Assembly (NCBI RefSeq): GCF_014725735.1
Contig: NZ_CP061368.1
Coordinates: 2,185,225 to 2,249,224, forward strand
From: Wenzhouxiangella sp. AB-CW3
Lineage (GTDB): Bacteria; Pseudomonadota; Gammaproteobacteria; Xanthomonadales; Wenzhouxiangellaceae
DNA: 64,000 bases
Direction: 5' to 3'
Positions within the stretch are counted from its first letter, which is position 1. Each line of letters starts with the position of its first letter. Shown here one piece after another: positions 18,154-28,287 of this stretch. The position numbers were made by a program, and so were the translations under genes. Under the pieces are notes generated by a model, which made no database searches, was not told the origin of the DNA, and was given only the letters and a program-made list of their open reading frames with translations.

Positions 18154-19917
18154 ATGTCCATTAGATCCTCCATCATGACCACCACCGCCGCGCTGGGTAC
18201 CGCCCTGATGCTCGCCGCTCCGGTGGCAGCCCAGGACAATGGCACGGTCGAGCAGACCATCGAACTGGAGCCGGGCTGGAACGCCGTGTACATGAACGTC
18301 GATCCGGTCGACCGCGACATCCGCCGGGTGTTCTCCGGCGTTCCGGTTGCCAGCGTCTGGCGCTGGATTCCCGACGAGGCGGGTTCGGATTTCGTGCGCG
18401 ATCCGTCGGAAGGGCTCGACAATATTGAGGGCTGGTTCGCCTGGTTCCCGGAACCGCGACCTGAGGCTTTCCTGTCCAATCTGTTCCGGATCGATGCCAA
18501 CCAGGCCTATCTGATCGAGCTCGAAGGCAACGAAACCAGGGAGATTGTTGTCGAGGGACGTCCGCGCTTCCAGCGAATCAACTGGGAAACCGATTCATTC
18601 ACGCTGACCGGTTTGTCGATCGACCCACAAGCTCCGCCGACTTTCGCCGAGTTCTTCGAACGTTCATCGTCACACCAGGGACAGCCGATCTACCAGCTCG
18701 ACCCCGACGGCAGCTGGCATGAAGTCAATCCGGCGACGACCGCGATCAATGACGGTGAGGCTTACTGGGTCCGCACACAGGGCAGTTCCCGCTTCCAGGG
18801 AAAGATGAACCTTGTGCTCGACTCCGGCGATTCACTGGAGTTCAGTGCCGCCCTGACCGAGAACCTCATGGTCCTGAGAAACCGGAGCGATCAGGACGGC
18901 ACCTTCCTCATCCGCCGCGTGGGCGGTGACACCATGCCACTTGCCTGGCAGAGAGAGGATCCTGAAACCGGAGAAGCCTCCTGGCCCACCCTGCGCAATC
19001 AGTTGGTGCTCGAGGCACCGGCCGGCGAGGATGTCCAGGTCACACTGGCCATTCTGCGCGAGCAGTTCACCAGCTCGCGTATGGAACAGGTCATCGAGGT
19101 CACCGACGAACAGGGCCAGCGCATTCTGCTGCATATCGGCGGCAATACCATCCAGCCTCTGATCGGGCCGGCGACCCAATCGATACAGGCCTTGCGCGAC
19201 GGCGACACGCAGGAAACGGTCTCGTATGCCGGACTATGGGTCGGTGATATCGAAGTCGACGCGGTCAGCGAATCGCAGCAGGCCGGCGTGACCCCGACCC
19301 CGACCCGTGACAGCTTCGTTCAGCGGGTCATTGTCCATGTTGACTCCTCCGGACAGGCCCGGCTGCTGAAGGATGTCATCCAGATGTGGGAAGACGGCAC
19401 CACTGCCCCAAGCGCCTTCGATCCGGACTTCGATGAAGTCGATGAACCGGGCCGCTATGTGCTGCTGACCGACAAGAACCTGATCTCCCTTTACTCGGGC
19501 GCGGCCCTGCGCGGCGGTAGATCAGTCGGATTGCGCTACAGCACCATTGGCTATGATTTCGAGGGCACCGAGCAGGACCTCTCCGGCGGTTTCGGTCCCG
19601 GCGAGCAGCTCAATACGACGCTCGTCACCGAACCGGATTTTCCGACCAACCCCTTCCTGCATCGCTATCACCCCGACCACGACAATCTGGATGCGCAGTT
19701 CCTGAACTTTGAAAAAGAGGCCTACCAGGTATCGCGCGACATGCGCCTGATCTTCACCGAAGAAGACCCACTCGGCCGCAGGCCGCCGGGCTGGGGCGAC
19801 TCCATAGTCGGCGGCGTCTATGAAGGATCGCTGACCGGGCTGCACCGCAACACCATCTTTACATCCGGCATTTTCCGTATGCGCCGCATTTCGGCCATTC
19901 CGGTTCTGAACCAGTAG
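18154..19917 (+). CDS. Exported protein of unknown function (587 aa) in the giant-protein operon
   Basis: I chose ATG 18154, preceded by ggagagg, over an in-frame upstream start at 18097 that would overlap the foldase gene and lose the signal peptide. The signal peptide is clear ('MLAAPVAAQDNG', cleavage near residue 28). The mature protein begins with a beta-rich segment 'IELEPGWNAVYMNVDP' resembling the 'G-W-N-x-[VI]' start of several exported bacterial families. It then shows 'ASVWRWIPD' and 'GEAYWVRTQGSSRF', with no catalytic motif I recognise. A proline/threonine patch 'GVTPTPTRDSF' lies near residue 385. It sits 7 bases after the foldase and 19 before the 2782-aa gene, so it is operonic. 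It does not carry the F-x-D-x-F-E tail. Function is unassigned. Confidence 0.85.
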   Translation: MSIRSSIMTTTAALGTALMLAAPVAAQDNGTVEQTIELEPGWNAVYMNVDPVDRDIRRVFSGVPVASVWRWIPDEAGSDFVRDPSEGLDNIEGWFAWFPEPRPEAFLSNLFRIDANQAYLIELEGNETREIVVEGRPRFQRINWETDSFTLTGLSIDPQAPPTFAEFFERSSSHQGQPIYQLDPDGSWHEVNPATTAINDGEAYWVRTQGSSRFQGKMNLVLDSGDSLEFSAALTENLMVLRNRSDQDGTFLIRRVGGDTMPLAWQREDPETGEASWPTLRNQLVLEAPAGEDVQVTLAILREQFTSSRMEQVIEVTDEQGQRILLHIGGNTIQPLIGPATQSIQALRDGDTQETVSYAGLWVGDIEVDAVSESQQAGVTPTPTRDSFVQRVIVHVDSSGQARLLKDVIQMWEDGTTAPSAFDPDFDEVDEPGRYVLLTDKNLISLYSGAALRGGRSVGLRYSTIGYDFEGTEQDLSGGFGPGEQLNTTLVTEPDFPTNPFLHRYHPDHDNLDAQFLNFEKEAYQVSRDMRLIFTEEDPLGRRPPGWGDSIVGGVYEGSLTGLHRNTIFTSGIFRMRRISAIPVLNQ

Positions 19918-19936
19918 TTCTCGAGGGACGACGATC

Positions 19937-22900
19937 ATGCGCTCAACCCGATTCAACCGCGTCACCTTCCCCGGCATTTTACAGGCCGTGGTACTGGCCC
20001 TGCTTGTTTCCATTGCCCTGCCCGGCCACGCCGATTGGCCATTTTCGGCCGGTGGCAGCGGCGACGACAAGGTCGTCGCCATGGAAAACGGGGTCGGCGG
20101 TGACGTCTTTGTCGTCGGCCACTTTCACGGCACGATGGAACTTGGCGAGCACACGCTCATTTCCCGGGGCGGTCAGGACATCTTCGTGGTACGCGTCGAC
20201 GCGGCCGGCCAGGTGGTCTGGGCCGATTCGGCTGGTAGCCAGTTCGACATCACTGTTCACAACATGACGCTTGACGATGCCAACAACATCTATTTTGTTG
20301 GCGAATACATGGAAGACGCCCGCTTTGGCGGCGTAGATCTCGACAGCGGTGGCAACAACGGTTTCGTGGCCAAGATCGACAACCAGGGCAGCTGGGGATG
20401 GGCCCAAGACATCGCCGGCATTTTAGGAGCCAGCGCCAATGACGTGGTAACCGTCCCCGGCGACAGCACCATTGCCCCGCCCGTTCCGGAATCCGTGGTC
20501 GTTGGCGGCGAATACCAATGCCAGGCAGTGATCGACGGCGATATCCTGGAGAATGATAACTGCGCACCGGGTGCCAGTGATGTCTTTCTTGCGCGCTTCG
20601 CCGCCACCGACGGCGATTTGATCTGGGCGGTTAATCGCGGAGACGACGCCTCCGGGGTGGAGTCATTCGATCACCTGGAAATCGACAGCAATAACCGAAT
20701 CTATGCCATCGGCCAGCGCGTCGAGGGCGGAACCGAAACGATCATCGATCAGAACTTCAATAGCTGGAGCGGCTGGCAATCTTCCAATGAAGAGTATGCC
20801 CTGCTTTTCGATACCGAGGGCGTCAAGACCATCAGCTGGTGGTGGTGGGGGTCATTCACTCGTGGCTATTCCTTTTTCACGGGAAACCGGGCACTGGCAC
20901 TGCGGGCTGAACACTCCTATGCCTATTCCCCGACCTACGACACTTCAGATGCAGAGATACTCAATGTCTCCGCGCTGACCATGCGCGGCTTCAATCCAGA
21001 CTGGCCTCTGCATGGGCTGATATCCGACAAGCCGCACTTCGGTGAGAATCTTCGGTTTGAATACCTGTCGGCCAGCGACGGCTGGCGACCTGTACCTCAA
21101 TCATGGCAGGGTGGAGCGGGACCAGCGGCAGAAGAGCGGGATTACTCGGGTACCGAGGCACTTGTCATAACCAACAGCAATGCCTTTCACGAGAATTTTC
21201 GGATTCGAGTGCGTCTGATGAATGGCGGTGGCACCGAATCGTTCTACAACGAGACCTGGTACCACAGCTGGTGGTATGTGGATCACATCAAGGTCGAAGC
21301 CGTTGGTGCACAGGTACCATTTCTGGTCGAGGTGTCCAATGTACTCGACGAGGACGGCCCCAACCTGTCCGGTGACATGGACCTGGCCGGGGAATTCGAG
21401 ATCCGGGACATCGCGCTTGACGCTGACAACGATCAGCTGGTCATCGCTGCGCGACAATTTGGCGAGGTCAGCTACAGCCCGTGCTCGCCGTCGAACAATC
21501 TCGGCACGTGGCTGGCGGCCATCGATCTGAACACCAAACTGTGCGAATGGCGCAGAGCCGTCAACGATGCCACTCCCGAGTCGGTCACGATCGATTCGCA
21601 GGGCCGTGTTTTCGTGACCGGACGTTTCCGCGATAGTGCCACTTTCCATAGCGGTGATGGCGGCACCCTGGAAAGCGACGGCGGTAGCGACGTGTTCATC
21701 GGCTCGCTTGATTCGGAAGGAAACTGGTCGTGGGTCACCGGCGGCAACTTCCACGACGAGGAAACCGGCATCCCATCCTACGCCGGTGGTCTCGAGGACG
21801 ACTCGGGCACCGCGATCTCGACCGATGATGCCGGCAGCCTGTATGTAGGCGGCCGGTTTCGGGCCATTGCCGATTTCGGACCCACTGATACGCTGGCCGC
21901 ACTCGGCGGTGACGATGCCTTCTTCCTCAGTCTGGGCATCGACGGACGGTTCTTCACGGAAGCAAACTGGACTGCCGGGGTTGCATTGACCCCACCGGCC
22001 GACGCCAAGGTCGATGATGTTACCTACGAGCCGGATTTCGCCGTGGGCGGCGAGGAGTTCGACGCGCTCGGCGAAGGCATTTTCTTCTGGGCCCCGCCAA
22101 TCGGCAACGAAGATGCACGGCTCATTCCGCTGCAGCCGATCCCCGAAATCGAGGTCCGCTGGCGAATTCAGGGTGAAGACATACAGGATGAAGGCCGGAT
22201 CAGCGAGTTCGGCGGCATCGGCTGGCCGAACCAGCCTTGCAACGATGACGTCACTTCCGAGTGTCACCAGATCCACATCGCCGGGGCCCCGGTCGAGGCC
22301 GAACCCGCCACCGGCAACTACCGTGTACTTGAAGTCATCGACCCCAATACCGGCTCCAGCGGCCCGGAGTTCAGTGGCGGGTCGTTCACAACCGAACGCA
22401 CCGGCAATGCGGTCATCGTCTATGTCAACGGCCCCGAAATCGATCCGACCCAGCACCCGGTCGTCGTCGAGGTGGTGCGCTCGGTTCCCTACACGGCCGC
22501 ACCGGAGTTCGTTGATGGAGTCGAGGTGGAGATCGGGCAGAGAATCTCGGATCCCTTCCATAATGAACCCGGTCGAACCGGCTGGGTCGTCAACGAACTT
22601 GCCTATTACGATGGACGTGGCTCCGATGCCGCCTACAATCGCAGCAACCGTTCCGGATCCATCATCCCGGTCAATCGCTACAGCAGTTCCCGCCCGCAGG
22701 AGCAGGGACGTGAACTGGTTGTTGCCTGGTACCGCGACAACCCCAAGGGCGTGTACTGGCCCGCCAAGTCGGTGCGCTATGCGCCACGCTGGCCTTTCGA
22801 CCCCGATCGCATCATCGTGGCCAGCGAACAGGGCGGCGAAGTGCTCGGCCAGACGCCACTGGACCCGCAGAACTATCCCTCGGCACGAATCTACGTGCAG

Positions 22901-25900
22901 AATGATTTTGATCAGCCGGGCTACAACCCGAACGATGAGCATGCCTTCATGGCGCCATCCAGCACTGGCTCAGGGCACGATGCGGTCTTTGCCCTGCGCT
23001 CGGATTTCGGAAGCAATCTCGAAGGCGACATCGGTGCGGCTTCCGACCCGTACGTCCTGGTCAAGTATTTCGACGATGCCGATTCGGAGTGGCGCTTTCG
23101 GATTTACAAGGTCGATGCCACTGGCGCCGGTTTCAACGATTTCCGTTATGGCGGAACTGCGGCCACGACCGTCTCGCCGCCCTACCCGGTAGAACTGCTC
23201 GTGCCCGGCTGCGCCGAAACATTCGTTGACGGCCAGGCGGAAGGACAACCACCGCCACCGCCGTTTTTCCAGGATTACTCCAATCAGCTCTGGTCTTCGT
23301 CGGCCGGATCAGGCGCCGTGCATTACTACTATCCCGCTCAGCCCAACTTTTTCCTGGACCTGGAAAACAACGACGAAAACGAGATCGAAGCCGGCGACTG
23401 CGTGCCTTGGCTGGAGCGGCTGCCGGAAGACGAGGGCGGATCGCGCTCGCCGATCGAGCCCATCAAGGTCACCTACGAGATCGCGTGGCCCGACGACATT
23501 CCACTGTTGACCATCGGCGAGACACTGCTATCGCCCAAGCGTGGTCTGCCCGACATCATCAATCAGGCTGCTGTCGAAGTCATATTTGATCAGTATCAGG
23601 CAACGACCGAAGGGGCCACTCCCGACGACACGCTGGCGCAGTTGATCGACCCACTCAATCCGCGCTATGTCTACCTCGACGAGATTCCGTCGGAGATCGC
23701 TACCGAAATGCAGACCGACGGTACCGAATCAATTCTCGGCTCGGCGGATGGCAGCATCAACCTGCCCGTCTCGATACGGGATCGCATCAGCTACGATCCA
23801 CTCAACAACCGGCTTTCGGTCAGGGGCATCTTCGACGAGAGCGGCGCTGGCGACCCGTTCCTGCTGCTCAACGTGCTGTCCAAGCGCGACCGGGTCACAC
23901 TCAAGACGCTTGACGGTGGCGACGGTTCGGAAGCGACCGGATTCACCAATGACTGTCTTTCGCCCGATTCCGGCTGTGACTGGGATGAAGCCGTCGAGGC
24001 CCTGTTCCGACTGTCTCGTAATCCGCAGCAGATCGAGCAGATATGCACCCAGGAAATAATGACCATGGACCGGGAGCTGATCTGCGAACAGAGTCGCGAC
24101 GTGGAAGCCAGCGATGTGCTGATCGGCTACCAGGACGAAGACAACGACGGCATTCTCCAGCCATTCCAGGCAGTGGGTGTCGATGCGGCACTCACTGCCG
24201 GCCTGTCGCAGGACACCGGCTATATCACGGTTGCCTTCAACAACGACCAGTCCTTAAGCCCGCTTCCAGTCAGTCTGGAAATCATCGAAGTGGGCTGCCT
24301 GGTCAATCCGCCACCTCCTGAAGAACCCGACCTTGTCGCCAGCTATCAAGGCCAGATCAACGTTATCGCACCCGACAACATTTTCGATGAACAACTGGTC
24401 TTGCGCCATAGCGGTGATTTCGGCGGCAATCCCGACGCCGTCGAGTTCGAGTGGTTCTACCAGCCCGACACCGACGGCTCTCCGCCGATGCCACCGCCCG
24501 ACCCCGAAGGCGGGCAGATGCACGGCTGGCTGCAGTACCCGGTTGACGATCCCCAGGGTGCGGTCGAGATCAGTATCGAGGGCGCCAACATACAGACGCT
24601 TTCGGACAACTGGTACCTGGCGCGCTACCGCGGGCTGCCGGAGTGCGGCAACCAGGAAAACTGGAACGTGTTCGCCGGCAATCCCGGCGCAACCCCGCTT
24701 GAGCCGCTGGCGCAGCTTGCCGAAGGCTGGGTCAAACGGGTTCTCGACCGCCTCAATCCATTCGAGGCGCGTGTCCAGGACTTCGCCCAGGCCGAAACCA
24801 ACAACTACGTGAGCATGCTCATCCAGCTCGGCGAACGCTACGAAGGCCCGGTGGCACTCAATGACGATCCGGACAACCTCAATCAGCTCGGATTGATCGA
24901 AGCCTATACCACTGTCATGCGCCGGGCCATGCAACTGTCGGTTGGCGGCACACCACCGGTTGACTATGGGCCGGCCAATAATGCCATCCTGCTGGTCGCC
25001 TCCCGACTGGTCGACTTCTACACCCTGCTCGGCAACGAGGCGTTCGCCGATGCACAGGATCCGACCATCGGTATCGGGACCAGCGACGGCGATTTCCTCT
25101 CGCTGGCCCCGAGCATCTTCGCCTTTCAGAATCAGCTGCCTTCGCTGCTCGAAGAGGAGCTCGTCCTGCTGCGTGGCCGCGACACCTCTCATGGACCGGT
25201 CACTGCATCACCGGTCTATAACCGCCTGTTCTGGAATTTCACCATGGGCGATGGCGAGATCGCCTACCAGCAGGCCTATGACATCACGGACCAGAACAAC
25301 GACGGTGTCATCGACGAGTTCGATGCCCGCATCATGTTTCCACAGGGTCACGGCGATGCATGGGGTCACTACCTGACGGCCATCAAGACCTACTACGACC
25401 TGCTTCGCCATCCGTTCTTCACCTGGGAGCCGAGACCCGAAGCGGTCACCGTTGCCGGTGTTCCCATCCAGGTCGATTTCCTCGACGAACGCCAGTTCGC
25501 CGAAACCGCCGTCGCCAAGGCACGGACCGGTGCGGAAATCGTCGACCTGACCTACCGATCGATGTATGTCGAGGACCCTGACGGTCAATGGCAAGGCTAC
25601 GAGGACAGCGACCCCGAACGTGCCTGGGGTCTCTCCGAGTGGGGGCGTCGCGCGGGCACGGGCGCCTATTACGACTGGGTGACGGCCAACTCTTTGCTAC
25701 CCGAGGTCGACCCGAATCCGGACAACGTCGGTATCCAGCGAATCGATCGCAACACGGTGCGCGAGATTGGCGAAATCGCCAGCCAGTACGAGGACATACA
25801 GAGCCAGGTCGACAAGGCCGACGCCGGCCTCAATCCGCTGGGACTGGCACGCGATGTCGTGCCCTTCGATATCGATCCGTCCCGGATAGACGGCAACGAA

Positions 25901-28285
25901 TCGCATTTCGAACAGATCGCCGACCGTGCGATCCGAGCACTGGAGAATGCCGTCCAGGTCTGGGATTTCGCCAACCAGCTCGACAACCAGATGCGCCGCA
26001 ACCAGAACGAGGTCGACGACATCAGTGCGGATGCCGCGGCACAGGAGACCAGTTTCTCCAACCAATTGATCGAGATCTTCGGCTACCCCTACCCCGACGA
26101 CATCGGTCCGGGTGGCACCTATCCCGCCGGCTATGACGGTCCGGACCTGTATCACTACATGTATATCGATGTTCCGGCGCTGGCCGGCACCGAGTTCGAC
26201 TTCGATGACGACATCAACAACCTCGGCATCAACCGGATCCGCGAGTTCACCGCCTCATACGACCCGGCCCCGCACGGCGTCAATTTCTTCGAAGTCGAGC
26301 CCGTCGAGGCTGATGTCGAACGCACCGGTTCCGATGGCGAGTTGTGCCTTTTCGCACCGTTGGCGGCCGGCTGCGCGCTCGGCGAGCTCGACACTTCCGA
26401 TCCGCTCGATGTCGAGTACACCACCATCGAATCACCGGACTTTGGTTTCTGGTTCACCACACCCGATGACTGGACCGGAGAACGCCGCGCACCCGGTGAA
26501 TTGCAGCAGATCCTTCACCAGATGCTGCAGGCGCGGATATCACTCAAGCAGGCGCTGGTGGAGTACGACCAGTTGCGGGAATCGATCGAGGACGAGATAC
26601 GGACCCTCCAGGCAACCTTCGATCTGGCCGATGCCAACCTCAAGGTTGCCAATAATAGACGCAGCGAACTGCGGGACCTGACCATCGCCACCGAAACGAT
26701 GCGCAACAGTGCAATCGCGGCCCGCCGGATCGGCGAGTTCCTTGGCACGACATTCAAGAACAAGGCCGAGTGCCTGCCAAAAAGCACGATTGCCGGGGTT
26801 GCCGCCGGTGGCGACATGACCTCCGGACCACGCTGTGCCATCCAGATTGGTGGCAGCAAGGCGCAGTTTGCGCTCGACACCGGCGCAGACCTTCTCGATG
26901 TCACGGCCAACGCCACCGAAGCGGCCAAGGAAGATGTTTCCGAGCTGGCCGGCATCCAGACCATGATCAACGACTCGCGACTGGACATCTTCAATGCCAA
27001 GGGCCAGGTCGATGCCCTGATGCGGGAAGAACCGGTCCTCCGGTCGGAAATCTTCGCTCGCGCCGAAGCCATTCAGCAACTGGTCGGTGACTACAAGGCC
27101 ACCCTGGCGCGAGGGCTGAGAATCCAGGAAGAAATGATCAACTTCCGCAGGGCCGGTGCAGCCGAGATCCAGGAGTTCCGTTACCAGGACATGGCGTTCC
27201 GGATCTTCCGCAATGATGCGCTGCAGAAATATCGAGCCGCCTTCGAGATGGCCGCCCGCTACGTCTACCTGGCCGCGACCGCCTACGACTACGACACCAA
27301 CCTGCTGGGCAGCGACGGGCGATCGGGTCAGGAGTTCCTGACCGACATCGTGCGCGAGCGCAGCCTGGGACAGCTCATTGACGGAGCACCGATACCCGGC
27401 ACACCGGGACTTGCCGATGCGCTCGGTCAGCTCAAACTCAACTTCGAGGTCCTGAAAGGCCAGATGGGCTTCAACAATCCGCAGATCGAGACCAATCGTT
27501 TCTCACTGCGCAGCGAGTTGTTCCGCATACCCGAAGGTTCGGCAGGTGATCGCCAGTGGAGGCGGAAGCTGGAGGAATCGCGCGTCGATGACCTGTGGAA
27601 TGTTCCGGAGTTCCGTCGCTACGCCCGCCCGTTCGCGCCACAGTCTGCCGGCCCCCAACCGGGCTTGGTCATCGAGTTTTCGACCAACGTCACTTTCGGA
27701 CTGAACTTCTTCGGCTGGGACCTCGGACCGGGCGACGGCTCTTATGATTCCAGCCAGTTCTCGACCCGGGTGCGCTCGGTCGGCAGCTGGTTCGACAACT
27801 ACGCCGGGCTGCCGCTGGCTGACAATCCCCGCATCTATCTGTTCCCGGTCGGTGCCGATGTGCTCCGGGCTCCGGATGCGCATGATTTCACCACTCGCGA
27901 ATGGAAGATTGTTGATCAGGCCGTACCCATCCCCTTCCCCATCGGGTCGCAGGATCTTGGCCGATTCGACTGGCAACCGATCTCCGATACGGTGGCCGAG
28001 TCACCGATCGATATCCGGCGCTATGCACGCATTCCGGCGCACCACTTTTCCGAACCGTTCGACGACTCCGAGGTGATATCCGACAGCCGGCTCATTGGAC
28101 GGTCGGTCTGGAACCGGCGCTGGATAATGATCATTCCCGGCGGCACCTTCCTCAACGATCCGGTCGAGGGTCTGGAGACCTTCATCCACGGCGAGGAGAT
28201 TCCCGATTCGGGTGGAGAACGCGACGGAGAAGGAATTGACGATATCCGTATCTTCTTCGAAACCTACGCTTATCCGGGGAACTGA
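19937..28285 (+). CDS. Giant exported multi-domain protein (2782 aa): SBBP-like propeller, jelly-roll insert, EF-hand loop, coiled coil
   Basis: ATG 19937 is preceded by gagggacg, and the signal peptide ends at 'IALPGHA'. Residues ~34-680 contain SBBP-like repeats ('GGQDIFVVRVDAAGQVVW', 'GFVAKIDNQGSWGW'). They are interrupted at about 265-455 by a MAM/LamG-like jelly-roll segment ('FNSWSGWQ' to 'YVDHIKVEA'). Beta-rich regions of unknown fold follow to about 1750. Residue 1785 begins a perfect dockerin/EF-hand calcium loop 'DQNNDGVIDEFD'. Residues ~1930-2010 and ~2190-2450 are helical and coiled-coil-like ('RQPSIEDEIRTL'-type heptads), with a helix-rich stretch 'FANQLDNQMRRNQNEVDD'. A final beta-domain ends in 'FETYAYPGN' without the shared tail. 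It lies 2 bases before the next gene. The coiled-coil plus C-terminal beta layout is loosely reminiscent of Tc-toxin A subunits, but I see no diagnostic motif. Function unknown. Confidence 0.88.
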   Translation: MRSTRFNRVTFPGILQAVVLALLVSIALPGHADWPFSAGGSGDDKVVAMENGVGGDVFVVGHFHGTMELGEHTLISRGGQDIFVVRVDAAGQVVWADSAGSQFDITVHNMTLDDANNIYFVGEYMEDARFGGVDLDSGGNNGFVAKIDNQGSWGWAQDIAGILGASANDVVTVPGDSTIAPPVPESVVVGGEYQCQAVIDGDILENDNCAPGASDVFLARFAATDGDLIWAVNRGDDASGVESFDHLEIDSNNRIYAIGQRVEGGTETIIDQNFNSWSGWQSSNEEYALLFDTEGVKTISWWWWGSFTRGYSFFTGNRALALRAEHSYAYSPTYDTSDAEILNVSALTMRGFNPDWPLHGLISDKPHFGENLRFEYLSASDGWRPVPQSWQGGAGPAAEERDYSGTEALVITNSNAFHENFRIRVRLMNGGGTESFYNETWYHSWWYVDHIKVEAVGAQVPFLVEVSNVLDEDGPNLSGDMDLAGEFEIRDIALDADNDQLVIAARQFGEVSYSPCSPSNNLGTWLAAIDLNTKLCEWRRAVNDATPESVTIDSQGRVFVTGRFRDSATFHSGDGGTLESDGGSDVFIGSLDSEGNWSWVTGGNFHDEETGIPSYAGGLEDDSGTAISTDDAGSLYVGGRFRAIADFGPTDTLAALGGDDAFFLSLGIDGRFFTEANWTAGVALTPPADAKVDDVTYEPDFAVGGEEFDALGEGIFFWAPPIGNEDARLIPLQPIPEIEVRWRIQGEDIQDEGRISEFGGIGWPNQPCNDDVTSECHQIHIAGAPVEAEPATGNYRVLEVIDPNTGSSGPEFSGGSFTTERTGNAVIVYVNGPEIDPTQHPVVVEVVRSVPYTAAPEFVDGVEVEIGQRISDPFHNEPGRTGWVVNELAYYDGRGSDAAYNRSNRSGSIIPVNRYSSSRPQEQGRELVVAWYRDNPKGVYWPAKSVRYAPRWPFDPDRIIVASEQGGEVLGQTPLDPQNYPSARIYVQNDFDQPGYNPNDEHAFMAPSSTGSGHDAVFALRSDFGSNLEGDIGAASDPYVLVKYFDDADSEWRFRIYKVDATGAGFNDFRYGGTAATTVSPPYPVELLVPGCAETFVDGQAEGQPPPPPFFQDYSNQLWSSSAGSGAVHYYYPAQPNFFLDLENNDENEIEAGDCVPWLERLPEDEGGSRSPIEPIKVTYEIAWPDDIPLLTIGETLLSPKRGLPDIINQAAVEVIFDQYQATTEGATPDDTLAQLIDPLNPRYVYLDEIPSEIATEMQTDGTESILGSADGSINLPVSIRDRISYDPLNNRLSVRGIFDESGAGDPFLLLNVLSKRDRVTLKTLDGGDGSEATGFTNDCLSPDSGCDWDEAVEALFRLSRNPQQIEQICTQEIMTMDRELICEQSRDVEASDVLIGYQDEDNDGILQPFQAVGVDAALTAGLSQDTGYITVAFNNDQSLSPLPVSLEIIEVGCLVNPPPPEEPDLVASYQGQINVIAPDNIFDEQLVLRHSGDFGGNPDAVEFEWFYQPDTDGSPPMPPPDPEGGQMHGWLQYPVDDPQGAVEISIEGANIQTLSDNWYLARYRGLPECGNQENWNVFAGNPGATPLEPLAQLAEGWVKRVLDRLNPFEARVQDFAQAETNNYVSMLIQLGERYEGPVALNDDPDNLNQLGLIEAYTTVMRRAMQLSVGGTPPVDYGPANNAILLVASRLVDFYTLLGNEAFADAQDPTIGIGTSDGDFLSLAPSIFAFQNQLPSLLEEELVLLRGRDTSHGPVTASPVYNRLFWNFTMGDGEIAYQQAYDITDQNNDGVIDEFDARIMFPQGHGDAWGHYLTAIKTYYDLLRHPFFTWEPRPEAVTVAGVPIQVDFLDERQFAETAVAKARTGAEIVDLTYRSMYVEDPDGQWQGYEDSDPERAWGLSEWGRRAGTGAYYDWVTANSLLPEVDPNPDNVGIQRIDRNTVREIGEIASQYEDIQSQVDKADAGLNPLGLARDVVPFDIDPSRIDGNESHFEQIADRAIRALENAVQVWDFANQLDNQMRRNQNEVDDISADAAAQETSFSNQLIEIFGYPYPDDIGPGGTYPAGYDGPDLYHYMYIDVPALAGTEFDFDDDINNLGINRIREFTASYDPAPHGVNFFEVEPVEADVERTGSDGELCLFAPLAAGCALGELDTSDPLDVEYTTIESPDFGFWFTTPDDWTGERRAPGELQQILHQMLQARISLKQALVEYDQLRESIEDEIRTLQATFDLADANLKVANNRRSELRDLTIATETMRNSAIAARRIGEFLGTTFKNKAECLPKSTIAGVAAGGDMTSGPRCAIQIGGSKAQFALDTGADLLDVTANATEAAKEDVSELAGIQTMINDSRLDIFNAKGQVDALMREEPVLRSEIFARAEAIQQLVGDYKATLARGLRIQEEMINFRRAGAAEIQEFRYQDMAFRIFRNDALQKYRAAFEMAARYVYLAATAYDYDTNLLGSDGRSGQEFLTDIVRERSLGQLIDGAPIPGTPGLADALGQLKLNFEVLKGQMGFNNPQIETNRFSLRSELFRIPEGSAGDRQWRRKLEESRVDDLWNVPEFRRYARPFAPQSAGPQPGLVIEFSTNVTFGLNFFGWDLGPGDGSYDSSQFSTRVRSVGSWFDNYAGLPLADNPRIYLFPVGADVLRAPDAHDFTTREWKIVDQAVPIPFPIGSQDLGRFDWQPISDTVAESPIDIRRYARIPAHHFSEPFDDSEVISDSRLIGRSVWNRRWIMIIPGGTFLNDPVEGLETFIHGEEIPDSGGERDGEGIDDIRIFFETYAYPGN

Positions 28286-28287
28286 CC

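Noticed and set aside
21101-22942. A 613-codon minus-strand frame opposite the 2782-aa gene
   Set aside because: Composition is that of a mirror frame, and the plus strand has clear domains and operon context.
26500-28285. Tc-toxin A-subunit identity for the C-terminal half of the 2782-aa protein
   Set aside because: The coiled-coil plus beta layout is suggestive, but no diagnostic motif is seen and no TcB/TcC genes are nearby.
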